In this document: in pieces, positions 34,219-42,853 of the stretch | Layout: every line of letters begins with the position of its first letter | How positions within the stretch are numbered: the stretch's first letter is position 1 | DNA from: Bacteroidota bacterium | GTDB taxonomy: Bacteria > Bacteroidota > Bacteroidia > 2-12-FULL-35-15 | Assembly: GCA_017303895.1 (NCBI GenBank) | Contig: JAFLBF010000005.1 | Coordinates: forward strand, 1-64,000 | Length of the DNA stretch: 64,000 bases | Direction of reading: 5' to 3' | Notes under the pieces: model-generated | Told to the model about the DNA's origin: nothing | Database searches by the model: none | The model's input: only the letters and a program-made list of their open reading frames with translations | Translations under genes and position numbers: made by a program

Positions 34219-34443
34219 TTATTTGGCTTTCAATTCTCCGGGAATTCCGAACTGTTCTACAATTTTTCGCACTTGCTCAATGGTTAAGTAGCGTTTGTTT
34301 TTCATGCCCCATGCTTCATTAAATGGTTCTAACCATCGTTGGAAAGTTTTTGGAGGAACTCCGTATATCTCCCGAAGTTCTTTGCGTGTGTAGGTTTTCA
34401 GAATGAATGTTCTTTCTTTTATTTCTTTAGTTTGCTCGTTCAT
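34219..34443 (-). CDS. Small HTH protein, paralogue of the 35955 gene
   Basis: 74 residues. LKTYTRKELREIYGVPPKTFQRWLEPF is an excisionase/MerR-like helix-turn-helix (KELxxxYxVxxxTFxxxL), followed by NKRYLTIEQVRKIVEQFGIPGE. The second half matches the paralogue at 35955 almost position by position. Probably a small DNA-binding protein that controls early or late genes of the block. Confidence 0.8.
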   Translation of the reverse strand: MNEQTKEIKERTFILKTYTRKELREIYGVPPKTFQRWLEPFNEAWGMKNKRYLTIEQVRKIVEQFGIPGELKAK

Positions 34444-34445
34444 GA

Positions 34446-35006
34446 TTAAAGGATGTATTGAAGGTTAATGATCGTGATTTGGAAAATTTGCAAAAGGTCA
34501 AATTGCTTTTGCTCTAAAAGCATTCTTCGGTAGCGCAGGAATACCATAATGTTTGGCGATTCCATGTATTTCAGAATACCGTTCGCAAGCGTGGTAATGC
34601 CCTCGTTATAATGTGGAACTGCTTTGCGTTGTTCTTTTACTTCTTCTAACCAAGTAGCTGTGCCGGATAATCCGTTTTTGTAATTGATGTTTAACCAGTC
34701 GATTGGTTTGGAAATGTATCTTCCTCTTTTGCGAGCTACAAAACGCTTGGCTAAACAGATGCGTTCAACAAGGTCTTTGAAATTGCGTTTACAATTTTTG
34801 TTGTTTTCAAAATGCTCCGAAAGCAAATCTTTTAGTTGTTCTGTTTCGTTTATGGAAAACTCTCTGTTGTTCCATAATGAACTGTAAGATAAAGTCCATA
34901 ATCCATGAACCAATTTATCAAGATCAGGAGTGCGGCCTCCTTTGATTAGTTTTAACTGGATTACTTTTGCTTCTTTTTTCTTTTGGGTTTTTCTAACTGC
35001 GCTCAT
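34446..35006 (-). CDS. Unknown basic protein, first gene of its unit
   Basis: 186 residues, strongly basic at the N-terminus (VRKTQKKKEAKVIQL), helical, with no signal peptide or membrane segment. Segments SYSSLWNNREFSINETEQLKD and AKRFVARKRGRYISKPIDWLN suggest a nucleic-acid binding protein, possibly in replication. It begins 41 bases after promoter copy 2 and precedes the small HTH gene by 2 bases. Family not recognised. Confidence 0.65.
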   Translation of the reverse strand: MSAVRKTQKKKEAKVIQLKLIKGGRTPDLDKLVHGLWTLSYSSLWNNREFSINETEQLKDLLSEHFENNKNCKRNFKDLVERICLAKRFVARKRGRYISKPIDWLNINYKNGLSGTATWLEEVKEQRKAVPHYNEGITTLANGILKYMESPNIMVFLRYRRMLLEQKQFDLLQIFQITIINLQYIL

Positions 35007-35047
35007 ATGAATTGTTTTTATTTGTTACTCGTTTAGTGATTACGAGA

Positions 35048-35080
35048 ACAAAGTTGCGACAACTCAAAGGGGCACTTTCC
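35048..35080 (-). promoter_or_regulatory. Element promoter copy 2 (GGAAAGTG-N15-GCAACTTTGT)
   Basis: Second copy of the same bipartite sequence: GGAAAGTG at 35080-35073 and GCAACTTTGT at 35057-35048 on the minus strand, spacing 15, start codon 41 bases downstream. The bases between the two parts differ from copy 1, so the shared parts are probably the functional ones. It lies in a 278-base gap that otherwise holds only the terminator at 35233. Confidence 0.6.
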
Positions 35081-35232
35081 TGTTATTACCCTTAACTGAA
35101 TTCAATTAAATGCTATTGGAAATTGTTTGATGTAAGTCGTGAAATTTTTAAAAATCGCACGTAACTTGATGTAATTTGATTTATTGTTTAACATCGGGAA
35201 GCGATGTCCATCAAGTGCTTTGGATGGGAAAC

Positions 35233-35255
35233 AAAAAAGCCGGAGAATGTCCGGC
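35233..35255 (-). terminator. Terminator of the repressor unit
   Basis: Stem GCCGGA / TCCGGC, 5-base loop, followed on the minus strand by TTTTTT. It lies 30 bases after the stop codon of the SEC-C gene and isolates the repressor unit from the structural operons. Confidence 0.85.
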
Positions 35256-35284
35256 AATGTCTTAGTTTGTCTTAATAAATATTT

Positions 35285-35953
35285 TTACGCAAGCGGTCTT
35301 TCTTTAAGCATCTTGCTTACTTTTAGTAGATCGTTTTGAAAATTAACTCGCAAATTACGTCCGTGACATTTTTTATACTTCATTTCGCTACCGCACAAAC
35401 ATGGTGTTTGTTCTGTTCCTCCTTGATATAAATAAGCCTGAAACATGTTTTTTAAATTTTGATATTGAAAGGTTAGTGTTAATGCAGGTTCAGGAACATT
35501 CAGCATATCATCATTTAATCGTGTGCCATAAGTATAAAAAAATTCTAATGTTTCGCACAGTTTAATATAGTCATCAACGAGTTTGTTATTTGTGATATTG
35601 ATTCTTGCATTATCAATGAGTTGTCCTCGGTACACTAAATTATTATCTGAAACGAACATTATGTTTTCAAATCCGAATTCTCTCGGAGTAATGTCGATTA
35701 ACTCTTCGTTATCGTTTTCCCATACAGCGTGTCTCTCTGCTTCACAGATAATGCTCGATTGAAAGATTGCCCATCCGTAGTGAACTTTTCCTCCGTCACG
35801 TTTTACTTTTTCATCAACGTTTGCAAAACAATTTTCTGGTTTTGCATAAGGTTCAGGAATGACGGGGATAAATTCAGGATCGAACTCTGCATTGATCTTA
35901 TCAAGCACTTTCTCCACAAATGGATTGACTTCTGCTGGAACTTTAGGTAACAT
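35285..35953 (-). CDS. SEC-C motif protein, otherwise unknown
   Basis: 222 residues. The C-terminal TPCLCGSEMKYKKCHGR is a SEC-C zinc motif (C-x-C-x8-C-H). The first 170 residues (MLPKVPAEVNPFVEKVLD, VHYGWAIFQSSIICEAERHAVW) hold no family I can name. SEC-C tails bind metal and often partner proteins. It is the last gene of the repressor unit. Confidence 0.75.
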   Translation of the reverse strand: MLPKVPAEVNPFVEKVLDKINAEFDPEFIPVIPEPYAKPENCFANVDEKVKRDGGKVHYGWAIFQSSIICEAERHAVWENDNEELIDITPREFGFENIMFVSDNNLVYRGQLIDNARINITNNKLVDDYIKLCETLEFFYTYGTRLNDDMLNVPEPALTLTFQYQNLKNMFQAYLYQGGTEQTPCLCGSEMKYKKCHGRNLRVNFQNDLLKVSKMLKERPLA

Positions 35954-35954
35954 C

Positions 35955-36170
35955 TTACTTTACAATTGCCAATTCATCTTTCAGATAACTATTCGGATAA
36001 CCCAAGTGAAAAAAGATTTTTTCTACTTGCTTAACGGTATAGTACCTGCCATTTTTCTTACCAACGTTATCTGCAAACGGAGCCAACATCGTAGTGAAAC
36101 AATGCGGGGTTATTTCATAAAGATTTGCCAACTCTTTTTTTGTAAACGGTTTGATTTCTGCTCTACTCAT
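35955..36170 (-). CDS. Small HTH protein, paralogue of the 34219 gene
   Basis: 71 residues. KPFTKKELANLYEITPHCFTTMLAPF followed by KNGRYYTVKQVEKIFFHLGYPNS aligns with the 34219 protein over most of its length (TKKEL / TRKEL, PF..., K-N-x-R-Y-x-T-x-x-Q-V-x-K-I). Likely a DNA-binding partner or antagonist in the early regulatory circuit beside the repressor. Confidence 0.8.
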   Translation of the reverse strand: MSRAEIKPFTKKELANLYEITPHCFTTMLAPFADNVGKKNGRYYTVKQVEKIFFHLGYPNSYLKDELAIVK

Positions 36171-36193
36171 ATCTCTATTATTTTAGTTACTAA

Positions 36194-37258
36194 TTAATTA
36201 TACCGACTTAAAAACTCCTCTTGTTCAAGGAAAAAGAAATCGGCCATTTCTTTTACACTCATTTTTTGTTTGGTTCTGTAACGTGTAATTAAATCACGTA
36301 CAACACTTCCTCTTTCAATTGCAATGTCCAACTCAACCGGTTCTCTTCTTCTAATCTTTAATGCATTGAATTGACCAATGATGTAACGCTTTTGATTATC
36401 GGTTAGCATATTTAAATCATTTGCCCGGTAAAGAATGGCTTGCATGGATACTTTCCATTTCTTTTTTAACTGTGCAAGCAAGTCCAGGTTAATGTTTTCA
36501 TTAAAATCCGCTTGTATTTCCTTTTCAGGCATCAGAAACTCAGCAGCAAACAAGTTCGCTTCGTGTCCAACTTCTTCTATTGAGAGTAATGCTTGTCGTG
36601 TATGCATTACAATATGTCCTAATTCGTGGGCGAGCGTGAAGCGCAAGCGATCACCTAATAGTGCCTTGTTATAAAAGATCACCGGATATTTATTTGAAAT
36701 CAAAATGCTCCGACTATCCACCCGATCCGTTTTAAAATCAACCGCAAGTGTCATGATACCGTTTGCTTCCAAAAGGTCAATCACGTTTGCAACTTCACCC
36801 TTTGGCATGTTCCATACTTTACGAAGTTTTTGTGCAACGTTTGCCGGAGTTCCGTTTTCCGAAACAGGCAACAATGGAATTTCTTTTGCCTCCAGTTTCA
36901 TGGCTTCAAACAGGCGTTGCATGTTCAGACGATAAATATTAAGGTTCGCATCTATGTACGATAGAACCTTTGCGGGTACTTTATCACGTCTGCGATATAA
37001 TGCGGGAGGAAGCACCTCTTCGTTTTGCATAAAAAAGTGTTCAGGAAACTTTAAGGCTTCGATCAGCTTTATCAGCACATCATCGCTAAAGCCTATTTCA
37101 TCTTTTTCAAAGCGACTGATGTTGGAACGGTTAATTCCTGCAAGGTCAGCCAGTTCAAGTTGTGTTAAACCACGAGCCTCACGTGCAAGCATCAGCATTT
37201 TTGGATTTATTTTTTGTTCAGTCACCATCTCTTTCTTTAAATCATTTTCCGAAATCAA
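36194..37258 (-). CDS. XRE-HTH repressor with ImmA/IrrE-type M78 metallopeptidase domain
   Basis: 354 residues. Residues about 20-80 form a classic XRE helix-turn-helix (ARGLTQLELADLAGINRSNISRFEKD), and residues about 150-300 hold the M78 peptidase with the zinc motif LAHELGHIVMH (HExxH). Proteins of this architecture keep mobile elements silent and are inactivated or become active upon DNA damage. The last 60 residues are helical. The start at 37258 fits a TSS about 7 bases after the box TATTTTTG. No SOS-type self-cleavage site was sought. Confidence 0.88.
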   Translation of the reverse strand: MISENDLKKEMVTEQKINPKMLMLAREARGLTQLELADLAGINRSNISRFEKDEIGFSDDVLIKLIEALKFPEHFFMQNEEVLPPALYRRRDKVPAKVLSYIDANLNIYRLNMQRLFEAMKLEAKEIPLLPVSENGTPANVAQKLRKVWNMPKGEVANVIDLLEANGIMTLAVDFKTDRVDSRSILISNKYPVIFYNKALLGDRLRFTLAHELGHIVMHTRQALLSIEEVGHEANLFAAEFLMPEKEIQADFNENINLDLLAQLKKKWKVSMQAILYRANDLNMLTDNQKRYIIGQFNALKIRRREPVELDIAIERGSVVRDLITRYRTKQKMSVKEMADFFFLEQEEFLSRYN

Positions 37259-37273
37259 AAGTATAATTATTCT

Positions 37274-37295
37274 GCATATTACAAAAATAATGTGC
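37274..37295 (-). promoter_or_regulatory. Repressor promoter with overlapping operator
   Basis: Inverted repeat GCATATTA-N6-TAATGTGC (7 of 8 positions paired). Its centre includes TATTTTTG on the minus strand, a perfect TAnnTTTG -7 box, 15 bases upstream of the repressor start. This is the layout expected of autoregulation. Confidence 0.6.
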
Positions 37296-37465
37296 GTAAA
37301 ATAGTTTTTAAAAAAGTGTATTTTATTGATAATGAGGTTTAAAACTTTTTTGAGTTCGAGTATTAGTTTACTTGTAGAAAAACTGTAGATTTGATATAGA
37401 AAAAATATCTAAACGATATTTTCATTTATTAGAAATAGCATAAATATTATATAATTAAATTATAG

Positions 37466-37999
37466 ATGACTGATAATTCATCAAAAAAATCCGATTGGAA
37501 GCGCAGATATCGCCTGTTTAAGCAGCAGGAAGACCGTCAGGAGTTTGAAGGGTGGGAGGTTGAGGATTTCATCAAGCATGTTTTTGAGCTACGCCAAGAG
37601 GTTACGGAGCTTCAGGATCAGGTTGACGGTCTGAAAGCCCAACCCAAACAGGAAAGCAAGCCTGAAAAACCTGAACGGGAACTGAAAGCCGAAGATTTTA
37701 AACAGGATTGGCCTTACTCCACCAAATTTGTGTTCCTGCTTACCTTGGAAAACAAACCGCTGACAAGCCGTGAAATTCACGATTACCTTTTAAAACTGGA
37801 TAAACAGTACCAGTTCTATAATGATCCGAAAGGAACGCTCTCGGTTTATTTACGTGCGGTTGTAAAATCCGGCAGAATAAAATCGGTTAAATTGCCTGGC
37901 ATTAAAGAAAAACTGTTTGCAAAGCCGGAATGGATAGATAGAGAAGGGAACCTTATTATTATGTATAGAAAGCAAATCGAAAAGTTCATTTTTCTCTAA
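37466..37999 (+). CDS. Coiled-coil and winged-helix-like protein, divergent from the repressor
   Basis: 177 residues. A charged N-terminal coiled coil (residues 35-75: EDFIKHVFELRQEVTELQDQV) is followed by a winged-helix-like domain (SREIHDYLLKLDKQY...YLRAVVKSGRIKSVKLPG, about 100-165). It may be a DNA-binding partner of the repressor. A -7 box TAGATTTG at 37386-37393 lies upstream. First gene on the plus strand, before the metal cargo. Family unknown. Confidence 0.7.
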   Translation: MTDNSSKKSDWKRRYRLFKQQEDRQEFEGWEVEDFIKHVFELRQEVTELQDQVDGLKAQPKQESKPEKPERELKAEDFKQDWPYSTKFVFLLTLENKPLTSREIHDYLLKLDKQYQFYNDPKGTLSVYLRAVVKSGRIKSVKLPGIKEKLFAKPEWIDREGNLIIMYRKQIEKFIFL

Positions 38000-38085
38000 A
38001 AATTTAGTCCATTACATAAAAGCCTTATCTACACCCTCTAAACCACTTAATTATAGTTTTATTGAAAAGTTGTATATTTGTTCAG

Positions 38086-38391
38086 TTGAAAAAAGCTTTC
38101 TACATATTATTTTGTTTCTACTTTCTTTCCCTTGCTATAATGCCTTGTGGAGACAAAGAAGATTGCAATGAGGTAAAGCACGAACAAACTTCGCATAACA
38201 CAGGAGATCATCAAGATGAAATTTGCTCTCCATTCTGCGTTTGTTCTTGCTGCGCTACACATTTTGTAGTGAAAGGTCTTCATTCACTATCATCTCAAAT
38301 TGCAATTATCAATACAGTTTATACCACTCACCCTGAATCTGAAACTGCTTCTGCCGTTATTCCTATTTGGCAACCTCCTAAAATCAGTTAA
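38086..38391 (+). CDS. Small exported Cys-rich protein (DUF6660-like) before the RND pump
   Basis: About 101 residues from a TTG start at 38086; no ATG lies in a suitable place. A signal peptide (KKAFYILFCFYFLSLAIMPCG) precedes an acidic/His region and a cysteine cluster (ICSPFCVCSCCATHFV) that can bind soft metals. The C-terminus IPIWQPPKIS ends in the same (W/F)QPPxIS tail as the gene at 48846. It lies 99 bases upstream of the RND gene. A TATATTTG box at 38073-38080 may be the cargo promoter. Confidence 0.7.
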   Translation: MKKAFYILFCFYFLSLAIMPCGDKEDCNEVKHEQTSHNTGDHQDEICSPFCVCSCCATHFVVKGLHSLSSQIAIINTVYTTHPESETASAVIPIWQPPKIS

Positions 38392-38489
38392 TGAATTAAT
38401 GAAGTTTCGGTAATTCGAAACATCATGCCTGTTTCGGTGTGCAGTTCTGCATACCGGAATTGTTTTATTCATTTATAAAACTGATAAAA

Positions 38490-41400
38490 ATGTTAGATAA
38501 AATAATTGCGTTCAGCATAAAAAATAAATTTGTTGTAGGACTTATGACACTCGCCCTTATTGTATGGGGAACATGGAGTGCTACAAAGCTTCCTATCGAT
38601 GCCGTACCTGACATCACAAACAATCAGGTACAAATAATAACACTCTGTCCAACCCTTGCAGGACAGGAGGTAGAACAATTAGTAACCTACCCAATTGAAA
38701 GGAGTATATCCAACTTACCCGATTTAATCGAGTTAAGAAGTATCTCACGCTTTGGTCTCTCTGTTATTACTGTTGTATTTGATGATAAGGTGGATATTTA
38801 TTTTGCCCGCCAAATCATTAACGAAAGATTAAAAGAGGCAGAAGCGAAAATCCCTAAAGGTGTTGGCTCTCCTGAATTGGCTCCTGTTAGTACAGGGCTT
38901 GGCGAAGTCTATCAATATATTATTCACCCTGCAAAAGGCAGCGAGAGCAAATACAGTGCGATGGACTTAAGAACCATGCAAGACTGGATTGTTGCGAGAC
39001 AACTGTATGGAACTCCAGGAATAGCGGAAGTAAACAGCTTTGGCGGCCAATTGAAACAATATGAAGTTGCCATAAATCCTGACAGACTTCTCGCTATGAA
39101 TGTGACACTCACCGATATTTTTTCTGCGTTGGAAAAAAACAACGAAAATACAGGAGGAGCATACATTGATAAAAAACCGAATGCCTACTTTATTCGTGGC
39201 GTTGGCTTGGTGTCATCTTTTGACGACATAAAAAACATCGTAGTAAAATCAAACCCAAATGGTATTCCGATTTTAATTAATGATGTAGCAGATGTACGTT
39301 TAGGAAGTGCTGTACGCTACGGTGCTATGACTTATAATGGTGAAAAAGATGTTGTTGGTGGTGTAATTATGATGCTTAAAGGTGCAAATAGTGCCGAAGT
39401 TGTGGATCGTGTCAAAGCAAAACTTCCAACTATTCAAAAATCATTACCAAAAGATGTAGTTATTGAACCCTTTTTAGATAGACGTGACTTAGTGGAAAGA
39501 GCAATATCAACAGTAGAAAACAACTTAATAGAGGGAGCTTTAATTGTCATTTTTGTTTTAGTATTGTTTCTCGGAAATTTTCGTGCGGGTTTAATTGTTG
39601 CATCTGCTATTCCTTTAGCTATGCTTTTTGCACTGGCATTAATGAATGTGTTTGGTGTAAGTGCCAACTTAATGAGCCTTGGCGCAATTGATTTCGGATT
39701 AATAGTGGATGGTGCGGTAATTATTGTTGAAGCTACCATGCATCATTTAGCTATTAGAAAAACAATTGGAAAATTAACTCAAACTGAAATGGACGATGAA
39801 GTTTTTCAATCGGCTTCAAAAATAAGAAGTAGCGCAGCATTTGGAGAAATTATAATTTTAATAGTTTACATTCCTATCCTTACATTGATTGGAATAGAAG
39901 GAAAAATGTTCCGTCCGATGGCACAAACAGTTGGCTTTGCAATTTTCGGGGCATTGATATTATCATTGACTTACATACCAATGATGTGTGCTCTATTTCT
40001 GCCAAAGAACATTTCGCATAAGCAGAATTTTAGCGACAAAATGATGAACTTCTTTCAGCGTATTTATGCGCCTCTGTTGGAGATTGCATTAAAGCATAAA
40101 AGGAAATTTGTTGGTGTAACAGTAGGCTTATTTGGTTTATCAGTTTTCATTTTTTCGAGAATGGGTGGCGAATTTATACCAACATTAACCGAAGGGGATT
40201 TTGCATTTCATTGCATATTACCGCAAGGGACATCGCTTTCACAGAGTATAGAAACAAGCATGCAAGCTTCTCGACTAATAAAGCAATTTGAAGAAGTGAA
40301 AATGGTAGTAGGAAAAACCGGAGCAGCCGAAGTTCCAACTGATCCAATGCCACCTGAAGCAACGGATATGATGATTATCCTGAAACCTCAAAAAGAATGG
40401 AAAAGGGATATTACTTACGATGAACTCGCTGATGAGATCAGCGAAAAACTGGAGGCAATCCCCGGAGTGTTTTTTGAAAAGAACCAACCGATCCAAATGC
40501 GTTTTAATGAATTGATGACAGGTATTCGTCAAGATGTTGCTGTGAAAATTTTCGGTGAAGATTTAGACACCTTACTTGCGTACGCCAACAAAGTGAGTTC
40601 TGTAGTTCAAAGCGTTGAAGGTTCGACAGAACCAATGGTTGAAAGAGTTGAGGGCTTACCTCAAATTGTAATTAAATACAACAGAGCGCAAATTGCCAAT
40701 TACGGATTAAGTATAGAAGATATCAATCACTTGGTAAGCACCGCTTTTGCAGGTGGAAATGCGGGGGTTGTTTTTGAAAACGAAAGAAGGTTTGATTTAG
40801 TTGTGCGTCTCGATAGTACACATCGCAACAGCATCGAAGATGTAAGCCATTTGTATATTCCTGCAAACAATGGAGCGCAAATACCGCTTTCGCAGGTTGC
40901 AGACATAAAAATGGAATTAGGCCCGGCACAAATTAGTCGTGAAGATGGCAAACGAAGAATTGTAGTTGGATTTAATGTGAAAGGACGGGATGTAGCAAGC
41001 GTTGTGAAAGACATTCAGGCTAAACTTAATACCGATGTTAAATTACCTGAAGGCTATTTTTATACTTATGGTGGAACTTTTGAAAATCTGCAAGCCGCTT
41101 CTAAACGTTTAATGATAGCTGTTCCTGTTGCACTTGCTTTAATTTTTATGTTGTTGTATTTCACGTTTAAATCTTTTAAACAGGCAACATTAATTTTTAC
41201 TGCAATTCCCATGAGTGCCATTGGTGGTGTGTTTGCGCTCATAATGCGGGATATGCCTTTTAGTATTTCGGCAGGGATCGGATTTATTGCCCTTTTTGGA
41301 GTGGCGGTACTCAATGGTATTGTATTAATAGGAACGTTTAATCAGTTAGAAAAAGACGGTATGGAAAATATATTAGATAGAATAAGAGAAGGAACTAAAA

Positions 41401-42842
41401 CAAGATTGCGTCCGGTACTAATGACTGCAACGGTGGCTTCTCTTGGCTTCTTTCCAATGGCATTATCACATGGTGCAGGTGCTGAAGTTCAAAAACCATT
41501 GGCAACTGTTGTTATAGGTGGTTTAGGAACTGCTACATTCTTAACCCTATTTGTTTTGCCCTTGCTTTATTTATTATTTTCTAAAAAGCGCAAATTGAAT
41601 GTAAACGCTACGGCTGTGGTGTTTATTGTAGGGCTATTTGCTTTTCAAAATGCAAATGCACAAACAGTAAAACAGATTAGTATTGACGAAGCTGTTACCA
41701 TTGCTTTGAAAAATAATCTCCAAGTACAATCGGAGCAATTAAATGTACAATCGTCTCAAGTGCTTAAAAAGTCAACATTTGAACTGCCTAAAACAAATGT
41801 TAATATGCAATATGGTCAATACAATAGTATCAATCAGGATATGGGATTCCAGTTATCTCAGTCAATTCCGTTTCCTACTTACTATTCAGCTAAATCAGGA
41901 TTGTATAAAGCACAATTACAGGGGGCGCAATTTCAGCAACAGGCTACGTCCAATGAAATTAAGACACGAGTCCAAACATTTTATTATCAATTAGTGCATC
42001 TCGAACAAAACAAGAAACAGTTGCAAGTATTGGATAGTTCGTATTCTGAATTTGTAAAAGCGTCAAATCTTCGCTATAAAACAGGTGAAACCAATTTATT
42101 GGAAAAAACCACAGCCGAGACAAAAAGAGGTCAGCTAAACTTGTTATTGCAGCAAAATGAAAGCGAAATTAAATCCACGTATACAATGCTAAAATCCTTG
42201 CTTAATAGCAGGGAGGATTTTTCGGTAGCTTCGCCACAAAGTGTTGAACCTTTATCAATGTCTGCAACATTTGATACCGCTTTGGTTGCAAACAATCCTT
42301 CCTTGAAACTATTATATCAAAATGCTTTGATTGCGGAGAAGAACAAGAAAATTGAAGTTGCTCAAGCACTACCCGACTTTACCATTGGTTATTTTAATCA
42401 ATCGCTTATTGGAAATCAAAGCATCAACGGACAAGATGTTTATTTTGACAGAAGTAAACGATTTACCGGGGTTAATGCGGGCATCAGTATTCCTCTTACT
42501 TTCTTTAGTAATACTGCAAAAATAAAGTCGCTTAACTATGAAAAACAATCGTTGGAAAAGGAAGCTGAAAATGGAAAATTAATTTTGCAGTCGCAACTTC
42601 AAAATGCGTTTCAGGAATACAATATGGCTTTAGCTCAATACAACTATTATAAAACTTCTGCATTGCCAAATGCGAATACGATCATTACAACTGCAAAAAC
42701 AGGATTTAATAGTGGCGCAATAGGGTACATAGAGTATTTGCAGGCATTGCAAACTGCAACCGAAGTTCAATTAGGTTTTTTGCAAGCCGTAACTCAAGTT
42801 AATCAATCTGTAATTAACATCAATTATTTAATTAACAAATAA
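38490..42842 (+). CDS. CusA/CzcA heavy-metal RND pump fused to a TolC-like outer-membrane factor
   Basis: 1450 residues from the ATG at 38490. Residues about 1-1040 are a complete heavy-metal RND pump with 12 helices, two large periplasmic loops and the proton-relay helix DFGLIVDGAVIIVEA. From about 1045 a hydrophobic stretch ending in NANAQ looks like an old signal peptide, and then a TolC-type protein follows (ISIDEAVTIALKNNLQ, two helical repeat regions with QLNLLLQQNESEIKS and EYLQALQTATEVQLG). The fusion is common in Bacteroidota. Ions exported may be Cu/Ag or Co/Zn/Cd. Confidence 0.95.
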   Translation: MLDKIIAFSIKNKFVVGLMTLALIVWGTWSATKLPIDAVPDITNNQVQIITLCPTLAGQEVEQLVTYPIERSISNLPDLIELRSISRFGLSVITVVFDDKVDIYFARQIINERLKEAEAKIPKGVGSPELAPVSTGLGEVYQYIIHPAKGSESKYSAMDLRTMQDWIVARQLYGTPGIAEVNSFGGQLKQYEVAINPDRLLAMNVTLTDIFSALEKNNENTGGAYIDKKPNAYFIRGVGLVSSFDDIKNIVVKSNPNGIPILINDVADVRLGSAVRYGAMTYNGEKDVVGGVIMMLKGANSAEVVDRVKAKLPTIQKSLPKDVVIEPFLDRRDLVERAISTVENNLIEGALIVIFVLVLFLGNFRAGLIVASAIPLAMLFALALMNVFGVSANLMSLGAIDFGLIVDGAVIIVEATMHHLAIRKTIGKLTQTEMDDEVFQSASKIRSSAAFGEIIILIVYIPILTLIGIEGKMFRPMAQTVGFAIFGALILSLTYIPMMCALFLPKNISHKQNFSDKMMNFFQRIYAPLLEIALKHKRKFVGVTVGLFGLSVFIFSRMGGEFIPTLTEGDFAFHCILPQGTSLSQSIETSMQASRLIKQFEEVKMVVGKTGAAEVPTDPMPPEATDMMIILKPQKEWKRDITYDELADEISEKLEAIPGVFFEKNQPIQMRFNELMTGIRQDVAVKIFGEDLDTLLAYANKVSSVVQSVEGSTEPMVERVEGLPQIVIKYNRAQIANYGLSIEDINHLVSTAFAGGNAGVVFENERRFDLVVRLDSTHRNSIEDVSHLYIPANNGAQIPLSQVADIKMELGPAQISREDGKRRIVVGFNVKGRDVASVVKDIQAKLNTDVKLPEGYFYTYGGTFENLQAASKRLMIAVPVALALIFMLLYFTFKSFKQATLIFTAIPMSAIGGVFALIMRDMPFSISAGIGFIALFGVAVLNGIVLIGTFNQLEKDGMENILDRIREGTKTRLRPVLMTATVASLGFFPMALSHGAGAEVQKPLATVVIGGLGTATFLTLFVLPLLYLLFSKKRKLNVNATAVVFIVGLFAFQNANAQTVKQISIDEAVTIALKNNLQVQSEQLNVQSSQVLKKSTFELPKTNVNMQYGQYNSINQDMGFQLSQSIPFPTYYSAKSGLYKAQLQGAQFQQQATSNEIKTRVQTFYYQLVHLEQNKKQLQVLDSSYSEFVKASNLRYKTGETNLLEKTTAETKRGQLNLLLQQNESEIKSTYTMLKSLLNSREDFSVASPQSVEPLSMSATFDTALVANNPSLKLLYQNALIAEKNKKIEVAQALPDFTIGYFNQSLIGNQSINGQDVYFDRSKRFTGVNAGISIPLTFFSNTAKIKSLNYEKQSLEKEAENGKLILQSQLQNAFQEYNMALAQYNYYKTSALPNANTIITTAKTGFNSGAIGYIEYLQALQTATEVQLGFLQAVTQVNQSVININYLINK

Positions 42843-42853
42843 AAAAAATTAAA

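Noticed and set aside
19111-37258. Tailed prophage, tailocin or contractile injection system
   Set aside because: No terminase, portal, tail tube, sheath or baseplate-like gene is recognisable, and the proteins are too small and membrane-rich.
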